Positions 35,901-46,851 of a stretch of 64,000 nt of DNA are shown piece by piece (within the stretch, counting starts at the first letter, position 1; every line of letters begins with the position of its first letter). Below the pieces are notes generated by a model that saw nothing but the letters and a program-made list of their open reading frames with translations, was not told the origin of the DNA and did not search any database. Location: contig NZ_JARFJD010000009.1 of assembly GCF_029087225.1 (NCBI RefSeq), positions 62,001-126,000 on the forward strand. Reading direction: 5' to 3'. Both the position numbers and the translations under genes were made by a program. Source of the DNA: Limnobacter olei. Lineage in GTDB: Bacteria > Pseudomonadota > Gammaproteobacteria > Burkholderiales > Burkholderiaceae_B.

Positions 35901-36545
35901 ATGAACTATCCACATCCCATCATTGCCCGCGAGGGTTGGCCTTTCCTGGCAATCGTCGCAATCCTGGCGCTTGCACTTCAGTCGTTTGGCCTAACATTCC
36001 TGTCGGTCCTTGCCTGGATTCTGTTCATTTTTGTATTGCAGTTTTTCCGTGATCCCCCCCGTTACATTCCTGCTCAGAAAAACGCGGTAGTGTCACCTGC
36101 CGACGGGCGCATCGTGGCCGTAGAGCGCGTAGAAGACCCCTATGCCCAGCGTGAAGCCCTGAAAATTTCCGTATTCATGAATGTGTTCAATGTGCACTCC
36201 AATCGAATTCCGATCGGTGGCGAGATTAAATCTGTGGATTATTTCCCTGGATTGTTTGTGAATGCAGATCTGGACAAGGCCAGTACCCAAAACGAGCGCA
36301 ATGCCATTGTTATTCACACTGAAAGCGGGGCAACAGTCACTGCTGTGCAGGTGGCTGGTTTGATCGCCCGCCGAATTCTCTGTTACGTCAAGCCAAGCGA
36401 GACCGTGGAAAAGGGACAGCGCTACGGTTTCATTCGCTTCGGTTCCCGCGTGGATGTATATTTGCCCACCGATTCTGTACCCAAAGTTGCAATCGGGGAC
36501 AAAGTGTCTGCGTCCTCAACCGTGTTGGCCGAGTTGGTGTCCTGA
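35901..36545 (+). CDS. psd: Phosphatidylserine decarboxylase proenzyme, short form
   Basis: A 214-residue protein of the short Psd class. It has N-terminal membrane helices (about 12-50), PADGRIV (about 73-79) and the self-cleavage site FGS near residue 180 ([11 protein letters not shown]), which generates the pyruvoyl cofactor on serine. It converts phosphatidylserine to phosphatidylethanolamine. It is followed after two bases by pssA, which makes its substrate, so the two steps are coupled. Confidence 0.95.
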   Translation: MNYPHPIIAREGWPFLAIVAILALALQSFGLTFLSVLAWILFIFVLQFFRDPPRYIPAQKNAVVSPADGRIVAVERVEDPYAQREALKISVFMNVFNVHSNRIPIGGEIKSVDYFPGLFVNADLDKASTQNERNAIVIHTESGATVTAVQVAGLIARRILCYVKPSETVEKGQRYGFIRFGSRVDVYLPTDSVPKVAIGDKVSASSTVLAELVS

Positions 36546-36547
36546 TC

Positions 36548-37366
36548 ATGCGATTCAAGCGCAATAAAAACCGGTTTGGTGCTCCAAGGGCCTTTTCGAG
36601 TGGTGCGGCCCGTCCGGCTGGAAAACCCCACAAAGGCGTCTACTTGCTGCCCAACCTGTTTACTACAGCGGCCTTGTTTTGCGGTTTTTATGGCATCGTG
36701 ATGGCCATGAGTCAGCAGTTCACCACTGCTGCAGTGGCCATTTTTGCCGCTTTGGTGCTCGATAGTCTGGATGGTCGAGTTGCCCGAATGACCAATACCC
36801 AGAGCGCATTTGGTGCCGAGTACGACAGTTTGGCGGATATGGTGTCCTTTGGCGCTGCACCCGCGCTCATTATTTACGAATGGTCACTCAGCGGAATGGG
36901 CAAACTGGGCTGGGTGGCGGCTTTCGTTTACCTGGCCGGTGCAGCTTTGCGCCTGGCACGATTCAATACCAATGCAGCCGTGGTGGACAAAGCCTGGTTT
37001 CAGGGCCTGCCCAGCCCTGCTGCAGCCGCTTTGGTGACCGGGTTTGTGTGGGTGATGGACGACGCCAAAATGGCTGGAGCCGAGCTGGATTGGCTGGCTT
37101 GGGGTATTACCTTCTACGCCGGGATCACCATGGTGTCCAATGTGCCATTCTTCAGCGGCAAAGATTTCCATTTCCGCCGCAGTGTTCCCTTCCTTGTGCT
37201 CGCCTTGATCCCCTTGGTATTTGCTTTGGTTTCTCAAGATCCGCCTAAGGTGTTGTTCGGCGTTTTTGTACTGTATGGGCTTTCCGGTTATGTGGTGTAC
37301 CTGGTGCGGAAAGTAAAAGGGCAGGGACTCAAAGGGCTGGACATCGAAAGGGACGAACATTTTTAA
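36548..37366 (+). CDS. pssA: CDP-diacylglycerol-serine O-phosphatidyltransferase
   Basis: A 272-residue membrane protein with about seven helices and the CDP-alcohol phosphatidyltransferase motif D-G-x2-A-R-x8-G-x3-D-x3-D, read here as DGRVARM...AEYDSLADM (about residues 77-99). It makes phosphatidylserine from CDP-diacylglycerol and serine. A basic N-terminus precedes the first helix. It lies two bases after psd and about 70 bases before leuA; the same order psd-pssA-leuA after ilvC is common in Burkholderiales. Confidence 0.95.
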   Translation: MRFKRNKNRFGAPRAFSSGAARPAGKPHKGVYLLPNLFTTAALFCGFYGIVMAMSQQFTTAAVAIFAALVLDSLDGRVARMTNTQSAFGAEYDSLADMVSFGAAPALIIYEWSLSGMGKLGWVAAFVYLAGAALRLARFNTNAAVVDKAWFQGLPSPAAAALVTGFVWVMDDAKMAGAELDWLAWGITFYAGITMVSNVPFFSGKDFHFRRSVPFLVLALIPLVFALVSQDPPKVLFGVFVLYGLSGYVVYLVRKVKGQGLKGLDIERDEHF

Positions 37367-37435
37367 GTCGGGCTCCCTGCAATACCGCTGCCAGCGTGCA
37401 TTGTTGTATCCTTAGAGCATAATCAGGAGAACAGC

Positions 37436-38977
37436 ATGTCAGACCGCCTCATCATATTCGATACCACCCTGCGCGACGGCGAACAAAGCCCTGGCGCATC
37501 CATGACCCGTGAAGAAAAAATCCGCATCGCAAAGCAGTTGGAAAAGCTGAAAGTCGATGTAATCGAAGCGGGTTTTGCTGCCTCCAGCAATGGCGATTTC
37601 GAAGCCATCAGATCCATTGCATCGGTCATCAAAGACTCCACCGTGTGTTCTTTGGCCCGTGCAAACGACAAAGACATTACGCGTGCGGGTGAGGCGCTGG
37701 CACCCGCCGAGCGCCGCCGCATTCACACCTTTATTGCCACGTCGCCCCTGCACATGGAAGTGAAGCTGCGCATGACACCCGACCAGGTTCTGGAGCAGGC
37801 CGTGAAAGCAGTGAAGCTGGCCTTGCAATATACCGACGATGTTGAGTTTTCTGCTGAAGATGGCTATCGCTCGGAATTGCCTTTCCTTGCCAAGGTTTGT
37901 GAGGCGGTCATCAAGGCAGGCGCCAAAACAATCAATATCCCCGACACCGTTGGGTATGCCGTGCCCTCCTTGTATGGAGAATTCATGCGCGACTTGCGCA
38001 CCTTGACGCCTAATAGCGACAAGGCCGTGTGGTCAGTGCATTGCCACAATGACCTCGGCATGGCGGTGGCCAACTCCCTGGCTGGCGTGGCCATTGGTGG
38101 TGCGCGCCAAGTGGAGTGCACCATCAACGGTTTGGGTGAGCGCGCCGGCAACTGTTCTCTCGAAGAAATCGTGATGGCGGTTAAAACCCGCCGGGATTTC
38201 TTTGATCTGGATGTCGGTATCGACACCACCCAGATCGTATCAGCCAGTCGTTTGGTCAGCAACATCACTGGTTTCGTGGTTCAGCCCAACAAGGCAATTG
38301 TCGGCGCCAATGCCTTTGCGCATGCATCCGGTATTCATCAGGATGGTGTCTTGAAGGCACGTCAGACTTACGAAATCATGACTGCTGAAGACGTAGGCTG
38401 GTCTGCCAATAAGATCGTGCTGGGCAAGCTGTCCGGTCGCAATGCATTCAAGCAGCGATTGGAAGCTTTGGGCATCGAAATGGAAAGCGAGCAGGCCCTG
38501 AACGATACATTCCAGCGTTTCAAAGACCTTGCTGACCGAAAAGCTGAAATTTTCGATGAAGATATTCATGCATTGGTGTCGGGTGACGGTGTGGGTGGTG
38601 AGTCAGAGCATTACCGATATGTGTCGCTGGTTCAGCACTCCGAAACCGGTGAGCGGCCCAAGGCGCGTGTGGTTTTTTCGATTGATGGCCGCGAGGTGAT
38701 ATCTGAAAGCCAGGGTAATGGGCCTGTAGACGCCACGGTAAAGGCCATTGAGGCTGAAGTTCAAAGTGGTGCCGAGCTGCTTTTGTTCTCAGTCAACGGT
38801 ATTACTTCGGGCACCACGGAATCGCAAGGTGAAGTTACCATGCGCCTTCAAAAGGGCGGTCGAATCGTTAACGGCGTGGGTGCCGACCCCGATATTGTGG
38901 TTGCATCGGCCAAGGCTTATCTGTCTGCATTGAACAAATTGCAGTCAAAACATGAAAAGTTGAATCCACAGGTTTGA
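37436..38977 (+). CDS. leuA: 2-isopropylmalate synthase
   Basis: A 513-residue enzyme of normal LeuA length. The catalytic barrel begins with [16 protein letters not shown] (about 7-22); the metal-binding HCHNDLG lies near 202-208 and the subdomain GIHQDG near 300. The C-terminal leucine-binding allosteric domain occupies about 390-510. It condenses acetyl-CoA with 2-ketoisovalerate, the first leucine-specific step, and uses the product of the ilv pathway upstream. AGGAG precedes the ATG. Confidence 0.96.
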   Translation: MSDRLIIFDTTLRDGEQSPGASMTREEKIRIAKQLEKLKVDVIEAGFAASSNGDFEAIRSIASVIKDSTVCSLARANDKDITRAGEALAPAERRRIHTFIATSPLHMEVKLRMTPDQVLEQAVKAVKLALQYTDDVEFSAEDGYRSELPFLAKVCEAVIKAGAKTINIPDTVGYAVPSLYGEFMRDLRTLTPNSDKAVWSVHCHNDLGMAVANSLAGVAIGGARQVECTINGLGERAGNCSLEEIVMAVKTRRDFFDLDVGIDTTQIVSASRLVSNITGFVVQPNKAIVGANAFAHASGIHQDGVLKARQTYEIMTAEDVGWSANKIVLGKLSGRNAFKQRLEALGIEMESEQALNDTFQRFKDLADRKAEIFDEDIHALVSGDGVGGESEHYRYVSLVQHSETGERPKARVVFSIDGREVISESQGNGPVDATVKAIEAEVQSGAELLLFSVNGITSGTTESQGEVTMRLQKGGRIVNGVGADPDIVVASAKAYLSALNKLQSKHEKLNPQV

Positions 38978-39014
38978 TTTTTACAAGATTTCCCCTACAA
39001 TAGCGGGTTCAGGT

Positions 39015-39055
39015 GACCACCTTTTGATTTAATCAAATTATCGGGTGGTCTTTTT
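39015..39055 (+). terminator. Terminator after leuA
   Basis: GACCACC (39015-39021) pairs with GGTGGTC (39044-39050), followed by five Ts. An inner palindrome TTTGATT/AATCAAA extends the structure. Confidence 0.75.
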
Positions 39056-39111
39056 ACACGGAACTGCGGTTGCCATTGTGGCTGCAAGTTCACGCAAGTG
39101 GAGTAATAAAG

Positions 39112-39375
39112 ATGTCAGAAATCAATAAAGCGGCAATTCTTGCCGAATATCAACGCGCCAAGGGCGACACAGGTTCTCCCGAGGTTCAAGTGGCATTGTT
39201 GACAGCCCGAATCAACTCGTTGACCGATCACTTCAAGGCCAACGCCAAAGACCATCACTCACGCCGCGGTTTGCTGCGCATGGTGTCTCGTCGTCGTAAG
39301 CTGCTTGATTACCTCAAGCGCAAAAACGCAGATGCCTACCGCAACCTGATCAGCAGCTTGGGTCTACGCAAGTAA
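39112..39375 (+). CDS. rpsO: 30S ribosomal protein S15
   Basis: An 87-residue protein with the S15 four-helix layout ([40 protein letters not shown]). It binds 16S rRNA early in 30S assembly. ATG at 39112 follows GGAG by nine bases; a longer reading to 39070 is not needed. pnp follows, as in most proteobacteria, with a hairpin between the genes. Confidence 0.97.
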   Translation: MSEINKAAILAEYQRAKGDTGSPEVQVALLTARINSLTDHFKANAKDHHSRRGLLRMVSRRRKLLDYLKRKNADAYRNLISSLGLRK

Positions 39376-39406
39376 TTGGTCGCTGCTACAAGCCGTTGAT
39401 TTGACT

Positions 39407-39444
39407 CAAATGCCTGCAACCCCGGTTGTGGGCATTTGTGTTTT
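39407..39444 (+). terminator. Hairpin with T run between rpsO and pnp
   Basis: CAAATGCC (39407-39414) pairs with GGCATTTG (39431-39438), with a CAAC/GTTG inner stem and TGTTTT after it. It is probably a partial terminator or an RNase III/RNase E processing site, as pnp is usually co-transcribed. Confidence 0.65.
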
Positions 39445-39507
39445 AAAACTGACGGGCTCTCGCATCCGGGTATTGGCCCGGCGAGATTACTAAAAGGAAA
39501 AGACAAA

Positions 39508-41652
39508 GTGTTTGAAATTCATAAAGAAAGCTTCCAGTACGGTCAACACACAGTGACCCTGGAAACCGGTGAAATTGCCCGTCAAGCAGGTGGCTCTGTA
39601 ATCGTCACTGTAGACGACACCGTTGTACTGGCCACCGTAGTGGCCGCCAAGTCGGCGAAGCCTGGTCAAGATTTTTTCCCATTGACTGTTGATTACGTTG
39701 AAAAATTCTATGCCGCCGGCCGTATCCCCGGTGGTTTCTTCAAGCGTGAAGGCAAGGGTACTGAGCAAGAAACCCTGAATGCACGCTTGATCGACCGTCC
39801 ATTGCGCCCCCTGTTTCCTGAAGGTTTCTTCAATGAAGTGCAGGTGACCCTGACCGTCATGTCGATTAACCCCGAAGTCAATCCAGACATTCCAGCCATG
39901 CTGGGCGCCTCTGCTGCGCTGTCAATCGCCGGTATTCCTTTCAATGGCCCAGTGGGTGGCGCACGCGTAGGTTACATCAATGACCAGTACGTACTGAACC
40001 CTACTGCGACCCAGTTGAAAGACAGCAAGATGGACCTGATTGTTGCGGGTACCGAAGCCGCTGTGCTGATGGTTGAATCTGAAGCCCACGAGTTGTCAGA
40101 AGAAATCATGTTGGGTGGCATCATGTTCGGTCACGAGCAAATGCAAGCCGCAATCAACGCCATTCACGCATTGACCGCCAAGGCCGGCAAGCCGGAGTGG
40201 GACTGGAAAGCAGCGCCTGCAAACGAGCCCTTGGTGGCTGCAGTTACAGAACTGGCCGCCGAAAAGCTTGCGGCTGCTTACAAAATGACTGAAAAGCAGG
40301 CTCGTAGCCAGCGTCTGAAAGAAATTTCAGCCGAAGTGGCCGCGGAACTGCCATCCAAGCTAACTGAAGAGCAACGCGCTGGCATTACCAATGCTGACGT
40401 AAGCGACATCATGTTTGGTTTGGAAGCGAAAATTGTTCGTGGTCAAATTCTGAATGGCGAGCCACGTATCGATGGTCGCGACACGCGCACCGTGCGCCCC
40501 ATTACTGTTCGCACAGGTGTATTGCCTCGCGCACACGGCTCAGCCTTGTTCACTCGCGGTGAAACACAGGCTTTGGTGGTGACCACCTTGGGTACCGGCC
40601 GTGACGAGCAAATGATTGATGCGGTAGCCGGTGAATACCGCGACCGTTTCATGTTCCATTACAACATGCCCCCGTACGCCACTGGTGAATGTGGTCGCAT
40701 GGGTGCGCCCAAGCGCCGTGAGATCGGTCATGGTCGCTTGGCGCGTCGTGCAGTGGAAATGATGCTGCCGGCCCCTGAAGACTTCCAGTACACCATGCGT
40801 GTGGTGTCTGAAATCACTGAATCCAACGGTTCAAGCTCCATGGCGTCTGTTTGCGGTGGCGCATTGTCACTGATGGATGCAGGTGTTCCATTGAAGCAGC
40901 TGGTGGCCGGTATTGCCATGGGCTTGATCAAGGAAGACAACAAATTCGCAGTGTTGACGGACATTCTGGGTGACGAAGACCACCTGGGCGATATGGACTT
41001 CAAGGTGGCTGGTACGGAAAATGGTGTGACTGCTTTGCAGATGGACATCAAGATTCAGGGCATCACCAAAGAGATCATGCAGGTTGCGCTGGCGCAGGCC
41101 CGTGAAGGCCGCATGCACATTCTGGGTATCATGAAAGAGGCCACAGGTGGCAATGTGGGCGAATTGTCTGCCTACGCCCCTCGCATGATCACCATGAAAA
41201 TCAACCCCGAAAAGATTCGTGACGTGATCGGCAAAGGTGGTGCAACCATTCGTGGCATTACCGAGCAAACCGGTGCAAGCATCGACATCAAGGAAGACGG
41301 TTCTATTACCATCGCCTCGGTTGATGGTGATGCTGGTGAGCGTGCCAAAAAGCTGATTGAAGACATCACGGCCGAGGTTGAAGTTGGCGCGGTGTATGAA
41401 GGCACCGTGTTGAAGTTGCTCGATTTCGGTGCAATTGTCAGCGTGTTGCCAGGCAAAGATGGTTTGTTGCACATCTCCCAAATTGCCAACGAGCGCGTGA
41501 ACACGGTTGGTGATTTCTTGAAAGAAGGCCAGGTTGTGAAGGTTAAAGTGTTGGAGGCCGATGAAAAAGGTCGCTTGCGCTTGTCCATGAAAGCCTTGCT
41601 GACTCCTGAAGCGCCTGCTGAGCAAGCGTCTGAAGGCTCAAGCGAAGGTTGA
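39508..41652 (+). CDS. pnp: Polynucleotide phosphorylase
   Basis: A 714-residue protein with two RNase PH domains (about 10-220 and 310-540; second-core motif [18 protein letters not shown]), then a KH domain ([15 protein letters not shown], about 560-610) and an S1 domain (about 625-690). It degrades RNA by phosphorolysis in the degradosome. The start is GTG at 39508 after AAAAGGAAAAGA, giving [21 protein letters not shown]. Longer upstream starts lack a ribosome-binding site. Its stop overlaps the next ATG. Confidence 0.96.
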   Translation: MFEIHKESFQYGQHTVTLETGEIARQAGGSVIVTVDDTVVLATVVAAKSAKPGQDFFPLTVDYVEKFYAAGRIPGGFFKREGKGTEQETLNARLIDRPLRPLFPEGFFNEVQVTLTVMSINPEVNPDIPAMLGASAALSIAGIPFNGPVGGARVGYINDQYVLNPTATQLKDSKMDLIVAGTEAAVLMVESEAHELSEEIMLGGIMFGHEQMQAAINAIHALTAKAGKPEWDWKAAPANEPLVAAVTELAAEKLAAAYKMTEKQARSQRLKEISAEVAAELPSKLTEEQRAGITNADVSDIMFGLEAKIVRGQILNGEPRIDGRDTRTVRPITVRTGVLPRAHGSALFTRGETQALVVTTLGTGRDEQMIDAVAGEYRDRFMFHYNMPPYATGECGRMGAPKRREIGHGRLARRAVEMMLPAPEDFQYTMRVVSEITESNGSSSMASVCGGALSLMDAGVPLKQLVAGIAMGLIKEDNKFAVLTDILGDEDHLGDMDFKVAGTENGVTALQMDIKIQGITKEIMQVALAQAREGRMHILGIMKEATGGNVGELSAYAPRMITMKINPEKIRDVIGKGGATIRGITEQTGASIDIKEDGSITIASVDGDAGERAKKLIEDITAEVEVGAVYEGTVLKLLDFGAIVSVLPGKDGLLHISQIANERVNTVGDFLKEGQVVKVKVLEADEKGRLRLSMKALLTPEAPAEQASEGSSEG

Positions 41653-42695
41653 TGAGAACAGCGCTTTTACAACAACTGCCTGTCAGCATGAGGGCAGTGG
41701 GTGTGAAAGCCCCCGGTGGCGTAGATCAGCTTGAGTTGATCGAGCTACCGGTGCCGACACCTAAGCCAGGTGAGGTGCTTATTCAGGTTAAGGCCGCCGG
41801 GGTAAATCGCCCCGATGTTCTTCAACGCCTCGGTTTGTACCCGCCGCCCCCAGATGCCAATCCTAACCTTGGATTGGAAGTGTCTGGTGTGGTTGTGGCT
41901 GTGGGCGCAGGGGTCTCTGAAAGCATGTTGGGAAGCTCCGTCATGGCTTTGTGCAATGGTGGGGGTTATGCGGAATATGCGTGCGCACCTGCAGGGCAAT
42001 GCATGCACATACCGGAAGGTTTAAGTTTCACCGAGGCGGCCAGCCTGCCCGAGGTGTACATGACCGTTTGGCAAAACCTGTTCATGAAGGGTGGTGCCAA
42101 GGCGGGTCAAACTGTATTGATCCATGGAGGCAGCAGTGGCATTGGCACGGCTGCCGTCCAGCTTTGCAAGAAACACGGGTTGCGAACCCTGGTTACAGTT
42201 GGTAGCCAAGAGAAAGCCGATTTTTGCCTGGGTTTGGGGGCGGAGAAAGCCTACCTGTACAAAACCCAAGACTGGGAGCAGTTGGTATTGCAGGATACGC
42301 AACAGCAGGGTGTCGATTTGATTCTCGACATGGTGGCGGGCGAATACCTGAATAAAGATTTAGGTTGCGCAAAGCCCCAAGGAATGGTGATAGTCATTGC
42401 CCTTTTGGGTGGGCGTTTTGCAAATATTGATGCGGCAAAGTTAATGACCAAGCAAGTGGTATTGACTGGAACTACCTTGCGCCCGCGTTCTGCTGAGTTT
42501 AAGGCAGATTTGGCGCGACAGGTTGAAAGTGAATTGAGAGAAGGTTTTTCCTCTGGAGTGCTGAAATCGCTGGTTCAAGCCACTTTCACACTTGATGACG
42601 TTGCCCAGGCGCACCTGTTGATGGAGTCGGGCAACTCCTTGGGAAAAATTGTGCTCTGCATTGAGAATCAAGGAAGGGAATCAGGACAAACATGA
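41652..42695 (+). CDS. NAD(P)H-quinone oxidoreductase, zinc-independent MDR family
   Basis: A 347-residue medium-chain reductase close to the PIG3/QOR type. It has an N-terminal GroES-like domain (VKAAGVNRPDVLQRLGLYPPP) and a nucleotide-binding motif VLIHGGSSGIGTAAVQL (about 147-163). No zinc ligands are visible. It reduces quinones with NADPH. ATG 41652 shares a base with the pnp stop; a later Met (MRAVGVKAPGG) is also possible. Overlap with tpiA is four bases. The pnp-qor-tpiA order is common in Burkholderiales. Confidence 0.88.
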   Translation: MRTALLQQLPVSMRAVGVKAPGGVDQLELIELPVPTPKPGEVLIQVKAAGVNRPDVLQRLGLYPPPPDANPNLGLEVSGVVVAVGAGVSESMLGSSVMALCNGGGYAEYACAPAGQCMHIPEGLSFTEAASLPEVYMTVWQNLFMKGGAKAGQTVLIHGGSSGIGTAAVQLCKKHGLRTLVTVGSQEKADFCLGLGAEKAYLYKTQDWEQLVLQDTQQQGVDLILDMVAGEYLNKDLGCAKPQGMVIVIALLGGRFANIDAAKLMTKQVVLTGTTLRPRSAEFKADLARQVESELREGFSSGVLKSLVQATFTLDDVAQAHLLMESGNSLGKIVLCIENQGRESGQT

Positions 42696-43477
42696 GCGAG
42701 ACAAACAAACAAAATCCGAGAAAAAAGTTGGTGGCTGGTAACTGGAAGATGAATGGCAGCTTCGATTCGAATGAGGCGCTTATTTTAGGCTTTCTGCCCG
42801 AAGTTGATGATCAGGTTGATGTGTCCGTATTTTGTCCTTTTCCTTACTTGTCGCAGGTCGGCAAGCTGTTGGAAGATCAAAATGTTGCTTTTGGTTCGCA
42901 AGACGTATCGGCAAAGCCGAGTGGTGCCTACACTGGTGAGGTCTCGGTGGACATGCTCAAAGAGTTTGGCGTGAATCAGGTGCTGGTAGGACATTCCGAG
43001 CGCCGCCAGTACCACGCCGAAAGCAGTGTGGCAGTGGCCGAAAAGGCGGTTGCAGCCATTCAGGGCGGTATTACGCCAATTGTTTGTGTGGGAGAAACGC
43101 TCGCAGAACGAGAAGCGGGAAAGGTTGAGGCAGTGATTGCCTCTCAGCTGGACCCGGTTGTTGAGCGTTGTTCAAAGTTTGTTGAAAGCGGCACCTGGAA
43201 CCTGGTGATTGCCTACGAGCCCGTTTGGGCAATTGGTACTGGCGTTACCGCCAGCCCCGAACAGGCTCAAGAGGTGCATGCCATGATTCGTACCCGATTG
43301 AATGCGATGTTGGGGCCGGAAGTGGCTCAGAACACCCGAATTTTGTACGGCGGAAGTGTAAAGCCGGGCAATGCAAGCGAGATTTTTGCAAAAGTTGACA
43401 TTGATGGTGGCCTAATTGGCGGTGCCGCTTTGTCTTCTGATGATTTCTCTGGAATAATACGCGCCGCGAGAGGTTAA
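42692..43477 (+). CDS. tpiA: Triosephosphate isomerase
   Basis: A 261-residue TIM barrel. Catalytic residues are visible: Asn-Lys in GNWKMNGS (about 16-23), His in VGHSERR (about 105) and Glu in AYEPVWAIGTG (about 178). The phosphate-binding loops are ILYGGSV and GLIGGAALSS. It interconverts dihydroxyacetone phosphate and glyceraldehyde 3-phosphate. It is coupled to the quinone reductase gene by an ATGA overlap and is followed closely by secG. Confidence 0.97.
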   Translation: MSETNKQNPRKKLVAGNWKMNGSFDSNEALILGFLPEVDDQVDVSVFCPFPYLSQVGKLLEDQNVAFGSQDVSAKPSGAYTGEVSVDMLKEFGVNQVLVGHSERRQYHAESSVAVAEKAVAAIQGGITPIVCVGETLAEREAGKVEAVIASQLDPVVERCSKFVESGTWNLVIAYEPVWAIGTGVTASPEQAQEVHAMIRTRLNAMLGPEVAQNTRILYGGSVKPGNASEIFAKVDIDGGLIGGAALSSDDFSGIIRAARG

Positions 43478-43484
43478 ATAATTT

Positions 43485-43847
43485 ATGAGCATTTTCAATA
43501 CATTCTTGGTGGTCATGCAGATCATCTCTGCAATCGCCGTAATCGTTCTTGTTTTGTTGCAGCACGGCAAGGGCGCAGACATGGGCGCAGCCTTCGGCAG
43601 CGGCTCATCCGGCAGCCTGTTTGGTGCAACCGGATCGGCGAATTTCTTGAGCCGGGCCACAGGCTTTTGTGCTACAATCTTTCTGCTTTGCACACTGGGT
43701 TTGGCCTTTTATTCTAGGGCTGGCGTCGAAGCAGAATCCGGTGGTGTGATGGAGGCCATTCAGGCTTCTCCAGCAGAGGGAACGGCAACCCCTGCGGAGA
43801 CCAAGCCGGCTGAGCCAAAAACGCCCGTGCAGGACATTCCAAAGTAA
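43485..43847 (+). CDS. secG: Preprotein translocase subunit SecG
   Basis: A 120-residue protein with two membrane helices (about 3-22 and 53-73) joined by the family segment LLQHGKGADMGAAFGSGSSGSLFG. A variable Ala/Pro/Glu-rich tail follows. It is part of the SecYEG channel. Its position between tpiA and tRNA-Leu/nuoA is the standard betaproteobacterial order. Confidence 0.95.
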   Translation: MSIFNTFLVVMQIISAIAVIVLVLLQHGKGADMGAAFGSGSSGSLFGATGSANFLSRATGFCATIFLLCTLGLAFYSRAGVEAESGGVMEAIQASPAEGTATPAETKPAEPKTPVQDIPK

Positions 43848-43881
43848 TTCGTTGCGAAGCAATATGTTGCAGCAACAATAT

Positions 43882-43967
43882 GCCGACGTGGTGGAATTGG
43901 TAGACACGCTATCTTGAGGGGGTAGTGGCCACAGGCTGTACGAGTTCGAGTCTCGTCGTCGGCACCA
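43882..43967 (+). tRNA. leuU: tRNA-Leu (anticodon GAG)
   Basis: The acceptor stem GCCGACG pairs with CGTCGGC and is followed by ACCA, so CCA is encoded. The anticodon stem is CTATC/GGTAG with loop TTGAGGG, giving anticodon GAG. A long variable arm of class II type and the T arm (ACGAG-TTCGAGT-CTCGT) are present. Total length is 86 bases. Confidence 0.97.
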
Positions 43968-43978
43968 AGGTTTAAATC

Positions 43979-44013
43979 AAAGCCGGTCTTGTACATAACG
44001 ACCGGCTTTTTTT
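43979..44013 (+). terminator. Terminator after tRNA-Leu
   Basis: AAAGCCGGTC pairs perfectly with GACCGGCTTT around an 11-base loop and is followed by further Ts. It separates the tpiA-secG-tRNA unit from the nuo operon. Confidence 0.9.
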
Positions 44014-44054
44014 CGGGCTAATCGAAGGCCATTAGGGTTTACACGGGAGTCACA

Positions 44055-44414
44055 GTGAATTTAGAGTCTTATTTTCCAGTGTTGTTGTTCATCCTTGTGG
44101 GGATCGGTGTAGGCGGTGGTGCCATGCTGGTCGGTCGAGTTCTCGCCCCCCACCGCCCTGACGGGCAAAAACTTTCCCCATACGAGTGCGGTTTTGAAGC
44201 CTTCGAAGATGCACGCATGCAATTCGATGTGCGCTATTACCTCGTTGCCATTCTTTTTATTCTGTTCGATCTCGAAATCGCCTTTCTCTTCCCCTGGGCC
44301 GTGGCCTATCGGGAAATTGGTCCAGTCGGTTTCTGGGCCATGATGATTTTTCTGGGTGTTCTGGTGGTGGGCTTCATTTATGAATGGACCCGCGGTGCGC
44401 TGGACTGGGAATAA
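44055..44414 (+). CDS. nuoA: NADH-quinone oxidoreductase subunit A
   Basis: A 119-residue membrane subunit with three helices (about 8-28, 60-82, 88-110) and the conserved loop [22 protein letters not shown], which contributes near the quinone site. The GTG start at 44055 lies six bases after GGGAG. It is the first of 14 nuo genes in the standard A-N order. The promoter must lie in the short gap after the tRNA terminator or upstream of it. Confidence 0.95.
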   Translation: MNLESYFPVLLFILVGIGVGGGAMLVGRVLAPHRPDGQKLSPYECGFEAFEDARMQFDVRYYLVAILFILFDLEIAFLFPWAVAYREIGPVGFWAMMIFLGVLVVGFIYEWTRGALDWE

Positions 44415-44479
44415 GTTGTCGAATAAGCGGGCTATTTACGGGCAATTGATCGCCCCACTTTCGTGAAGGTAGTAAGCAA

Positions 44480-44956
44480 ATGGGTATTGACGGCGTTTTA
44501 AACGAAGGTTTTATCACCACCACGGCTGACAAGTTGATCAACTGGGGTCGCACAGGTTCGCTTTGGCCGATGACATTTGGTTTGGCGTGTTGTGCTGTTG
44601 AAATGATGCATGCGGGTGCCAGTCGCTACGACCTGGACCGTTTCGGCATTATTTTCCGCCCCAGTCCGCGGCAATCCGATCTCATGATTGTTGCAGGCAC
44701 GCTGTGCAACAAAATGGCACCGGCTTTGCGCAAGGTATACGACCAAATGGCCGAGCCGCGCTGGGTCCTATCCATGGGCTCTTGTGCCAATGGTGGTGGT
44801 TACTATCACTACTCGTACTCGGTGGTTCGGGGTTGTGATCGCATCGTACCCGTTGATGTGTACGTGCCAGGCTGCCCACCCACCGCGGAAGCGCTCATGT
44901 ACGGTCTGCTCCAGTTGCAGAACAAGATCAAAACAACTTCTACCATTGCGCGATAA
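44480..44956 (+). CDS. nuoB: NADH-quinone oxidoreductase subunit B
   Basis: A 158-residue soluble subunit that holds the terminal 4Fe-4S cluster N2. Ligands are visible in LACCAVEMM (adjacent cysteines), [11 protein letters not shown] and [11 protein letters not shown]. It sits in the peripheral arm beside the quinone site with NuoD. It starts 65 bases after nuoA, with GAAGG upstream of ATG. Confidence 0.97.
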   Translation: MGIDGVLNEGFITTTADKLINWGRTGSLWPMTFGLACCAVEMMHAGASRYDLDRFGIIFRPSPRQSDLMIVAGTLCNKMAPALRKVYDQMAEPRWVLSMGSCANGGGYYHYSYSVVRGCDRIVPVDVYVPGCPPTAEALMYGLLQLQNKIKTTSTIAR

Positions 44957-44968
44957 GGGGTTCTATTC

Positions 44969-45580
44969 ATGACACAGAACCAAACTTTGAGCCTGGAAAA
45001 GTTAAGCGCCGATCTGGCCGCTGCGCTCGGTGATCGTATTGTTGAATGCAAAGTGGCCTTCGGTGAAGTGAACCTGACGGTGAAAGCAGATTCCTATTTT
45101 GAATCGTGCACCATACTTCGCGACCATGAAACACTGCAGTTTGAACAGCTGATCGACCTGTGTGGCCTTGACCGCAGTGAGTATGGCAATGAATTGAACG
45201 AATCCCGGCGTTTCTGGGTGGTGTGTCAGTTGTTGTCGGTGTCAAAGAACATGCGTGTGCGTCTGAAGGTGTGCTGTCCTGACGACGATCTGCCCACAGT
45301 GGCCTCGGTCATCGACGTTTGGTCTTCTGCCAACTGGTATGAGCGTGAGGCGTTCGATTTGTACGGCATTGTGTTCGAGGGGCACCCTGACCTGCGCCGC
45401 ATTTTGACCGACTATGGTTTTGTGGGCCATCCGTTCCGCAAAGACTTCCCCTTGTCTGGTCATGTTGAAATGCGATACGACCCAGAGTTGGGCCGTGTGG
45501 TGTACCAACCCGTCACCATTGAGCCGCGTGAAATTACACCCCGCATCATTCGCGAACCTCAATATGGTGGAGCGAAATAA
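44969..45580 (+). CDS. nuoC: NADH-quinone oxidoreductase subunit C
   Basis: A 203-residue peripheral-arm subunit (30 kDa type). The conserved C-terminal block is [29 protein letters not shown]...[11 protein letters not shown]. It binds no cofactor and supports NuoD. In E. coli nuoC and nuoD are fused; here they are separate, with two bases between them. Confidence 0.96.
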   Translation: MTQNQTLSLEKLSADLAAALGDRIVECKVAFGEVNLTVKADSYFESCTILRDHETLQFEQLIDLCGLDRSEYGNELNESRRFWVVCQLLSVSKNMRVRLKVCCPDDDLPTVASVIDVWSSANWYEREAFDLYGIVFEGHPDLRRILTDYGFVGHPFRKDFPLSGHVEMRYDPELGRVVYQPVTIEPREITPRIIREPQYGGAK

Positions 45581-45582
45581 TC

Positions 45583-46836
45583 ATGGCTGAAATTAAAAAC
45601 TACACCCTGAACTTTGGCCCACAGCACCCCGCTGCGCACGGCGTGTTGCGTTTGGTGCTTGAACTCGATGGTGAAGTGGTGCAACGTGCTGACCCACACA
45701 TCGGTTTGCTGCACCGTGGCACTGAGAAACTGGCTGAGCACAAAACATTCATTCAATCGCTGCCGTACATGGACCGCCTTGATTACGTGTCCATGATGTG
45801 CAATGAGCATGCTTACTGCATGGCCATTGAAAAGCTCTTGAACATCGAAGTACCTGTTCGCGCGCAATACATTCGCGTGATGTTCGACGAAATCACCCGC
45901 ATTCTTAACCACCTGCTTTGGCTGGGTGCTCACGGGTTGGACGTCGGCGCCATGGCGGTGTTTTTGTATGCCTTCCGTGAACGTGAGGATTTGATGGACT
46001 GCTACGAGGCTGTCTCCGGCGCGCGCCTGCACGCCGCATATTTCCGCCCCGGTGGCGTGTATCGCGACTTGCCAGATCGTATGCCCCAGTACAAACCTTC
46101 CAAGGTTCGTTCGGCTAAAAAAGTGGATGCATTAAACAAGAATCGTCAAGGTTCGTTGCTTGATTTCCTGGATGACTTCACCCAGCGTTTCCCGAAGTAC
46201 GTGGATGAATACGAAACCCTGCTGACCGATAACCGAATTTGGAAGCAGCGTTTGGTCGGAGTGGGTGTAGTTACACCTGAACGCGCTTTATCCATGGGCT
46301 TTACCGGCCCCATGTTGAGAGGCTCTGGTATTGCCTGGGACTTGCGCAAGAAGCAACCTTACGAAGTATATGACCGTCTGGATTTCGACATACCTGTGGG
46401 CAAGAACGGCGATTGCTACGACCGCTATTTGGTGCGCGTTGAAGAAATGCGCCAGTCGAACAAAATTATCAAGCAGTGTATCGATTGGTTGCGTGTCAAC
46501 CCTGGCCCCGTAATGAGCGACAACCACAAAGTAACGCCGCCCAAGCGTGTGGACATGAAGACCAACATGGAAGAACTGATCCACCACTTCAAGTTGTTCA
46601 CCGAAGGTATGCACGTGCCAGAGGGTGAATCCTATGCAGCGGTTGAGCACCCCAAGGGTGAGTTTGGTATTTACTTGGTCGCAGATGGCGCAAACAAGCC
46701 CTATCGCTTGAAAATTCGCGCGCCGGGCTTTGCACACCTGCAAGGATTGGACGAAATGTCTCGTGGTCACATGCTGGCTGACGTGGTAACCATCATCGGT
46801 ACCCAAGACATCGTGTTCGGTGAAATTGATCGCTAA
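45583..46836 (+). CDS. nuoD: NADH-quinone oxidoreductase subunit D
   Basis: A 417-residue subunit (49 kDa type) related to the large subunit of NiFe hydrogenases. It starts with [21 protein letters not shown] and includes [11 protein letters not shown] and [14 protein letters not shown]. It ends in DIVFGEIDR, the family C-terminus. It forms the quinone pocket with NuoB. It is separate from nuoC, as in other betaproteobacteria. Confidence 0.97.
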   Translation: MAEIKNYTLNFGPQHPAAHGVLRLVLELDGEVVQRADPHIGLLHRGTEKLAEHKTFIQSLPYMDRLDYVSMMCNEHAYCMAIEKLLNIEVPVRAQYIRVMFDEITRILNHLLWLGAHGLDVGAMAVFLYAFREREDLMDCYEAVSGARLHAAYFRPGGVYRDLPDRMPQYKPSKVRSAKKVDALNKNRQGSLLDFLDDFTQRFPKYVDEYETLLTDNRIWKQRLVGVGVVTPERALSMGFTGPMLRGSGIAWDLRKKQPYEVYDRLDFDIPVGKNGDCYDRYLVRVEEMRQSNKIIKQCIDWLRVNPGPVMSDNHKVTPPKRVDMKTNMEELIHHFKLFTEGMHVPEGESYAAVEHPKGEFGIYLVADGANKPYRLKIRAPGFAHLQGLDEMSRGHMLADVVTIIGTQDIVFGEIDR

Positions 46837-46851
46837 GGATTGAATTGAATC

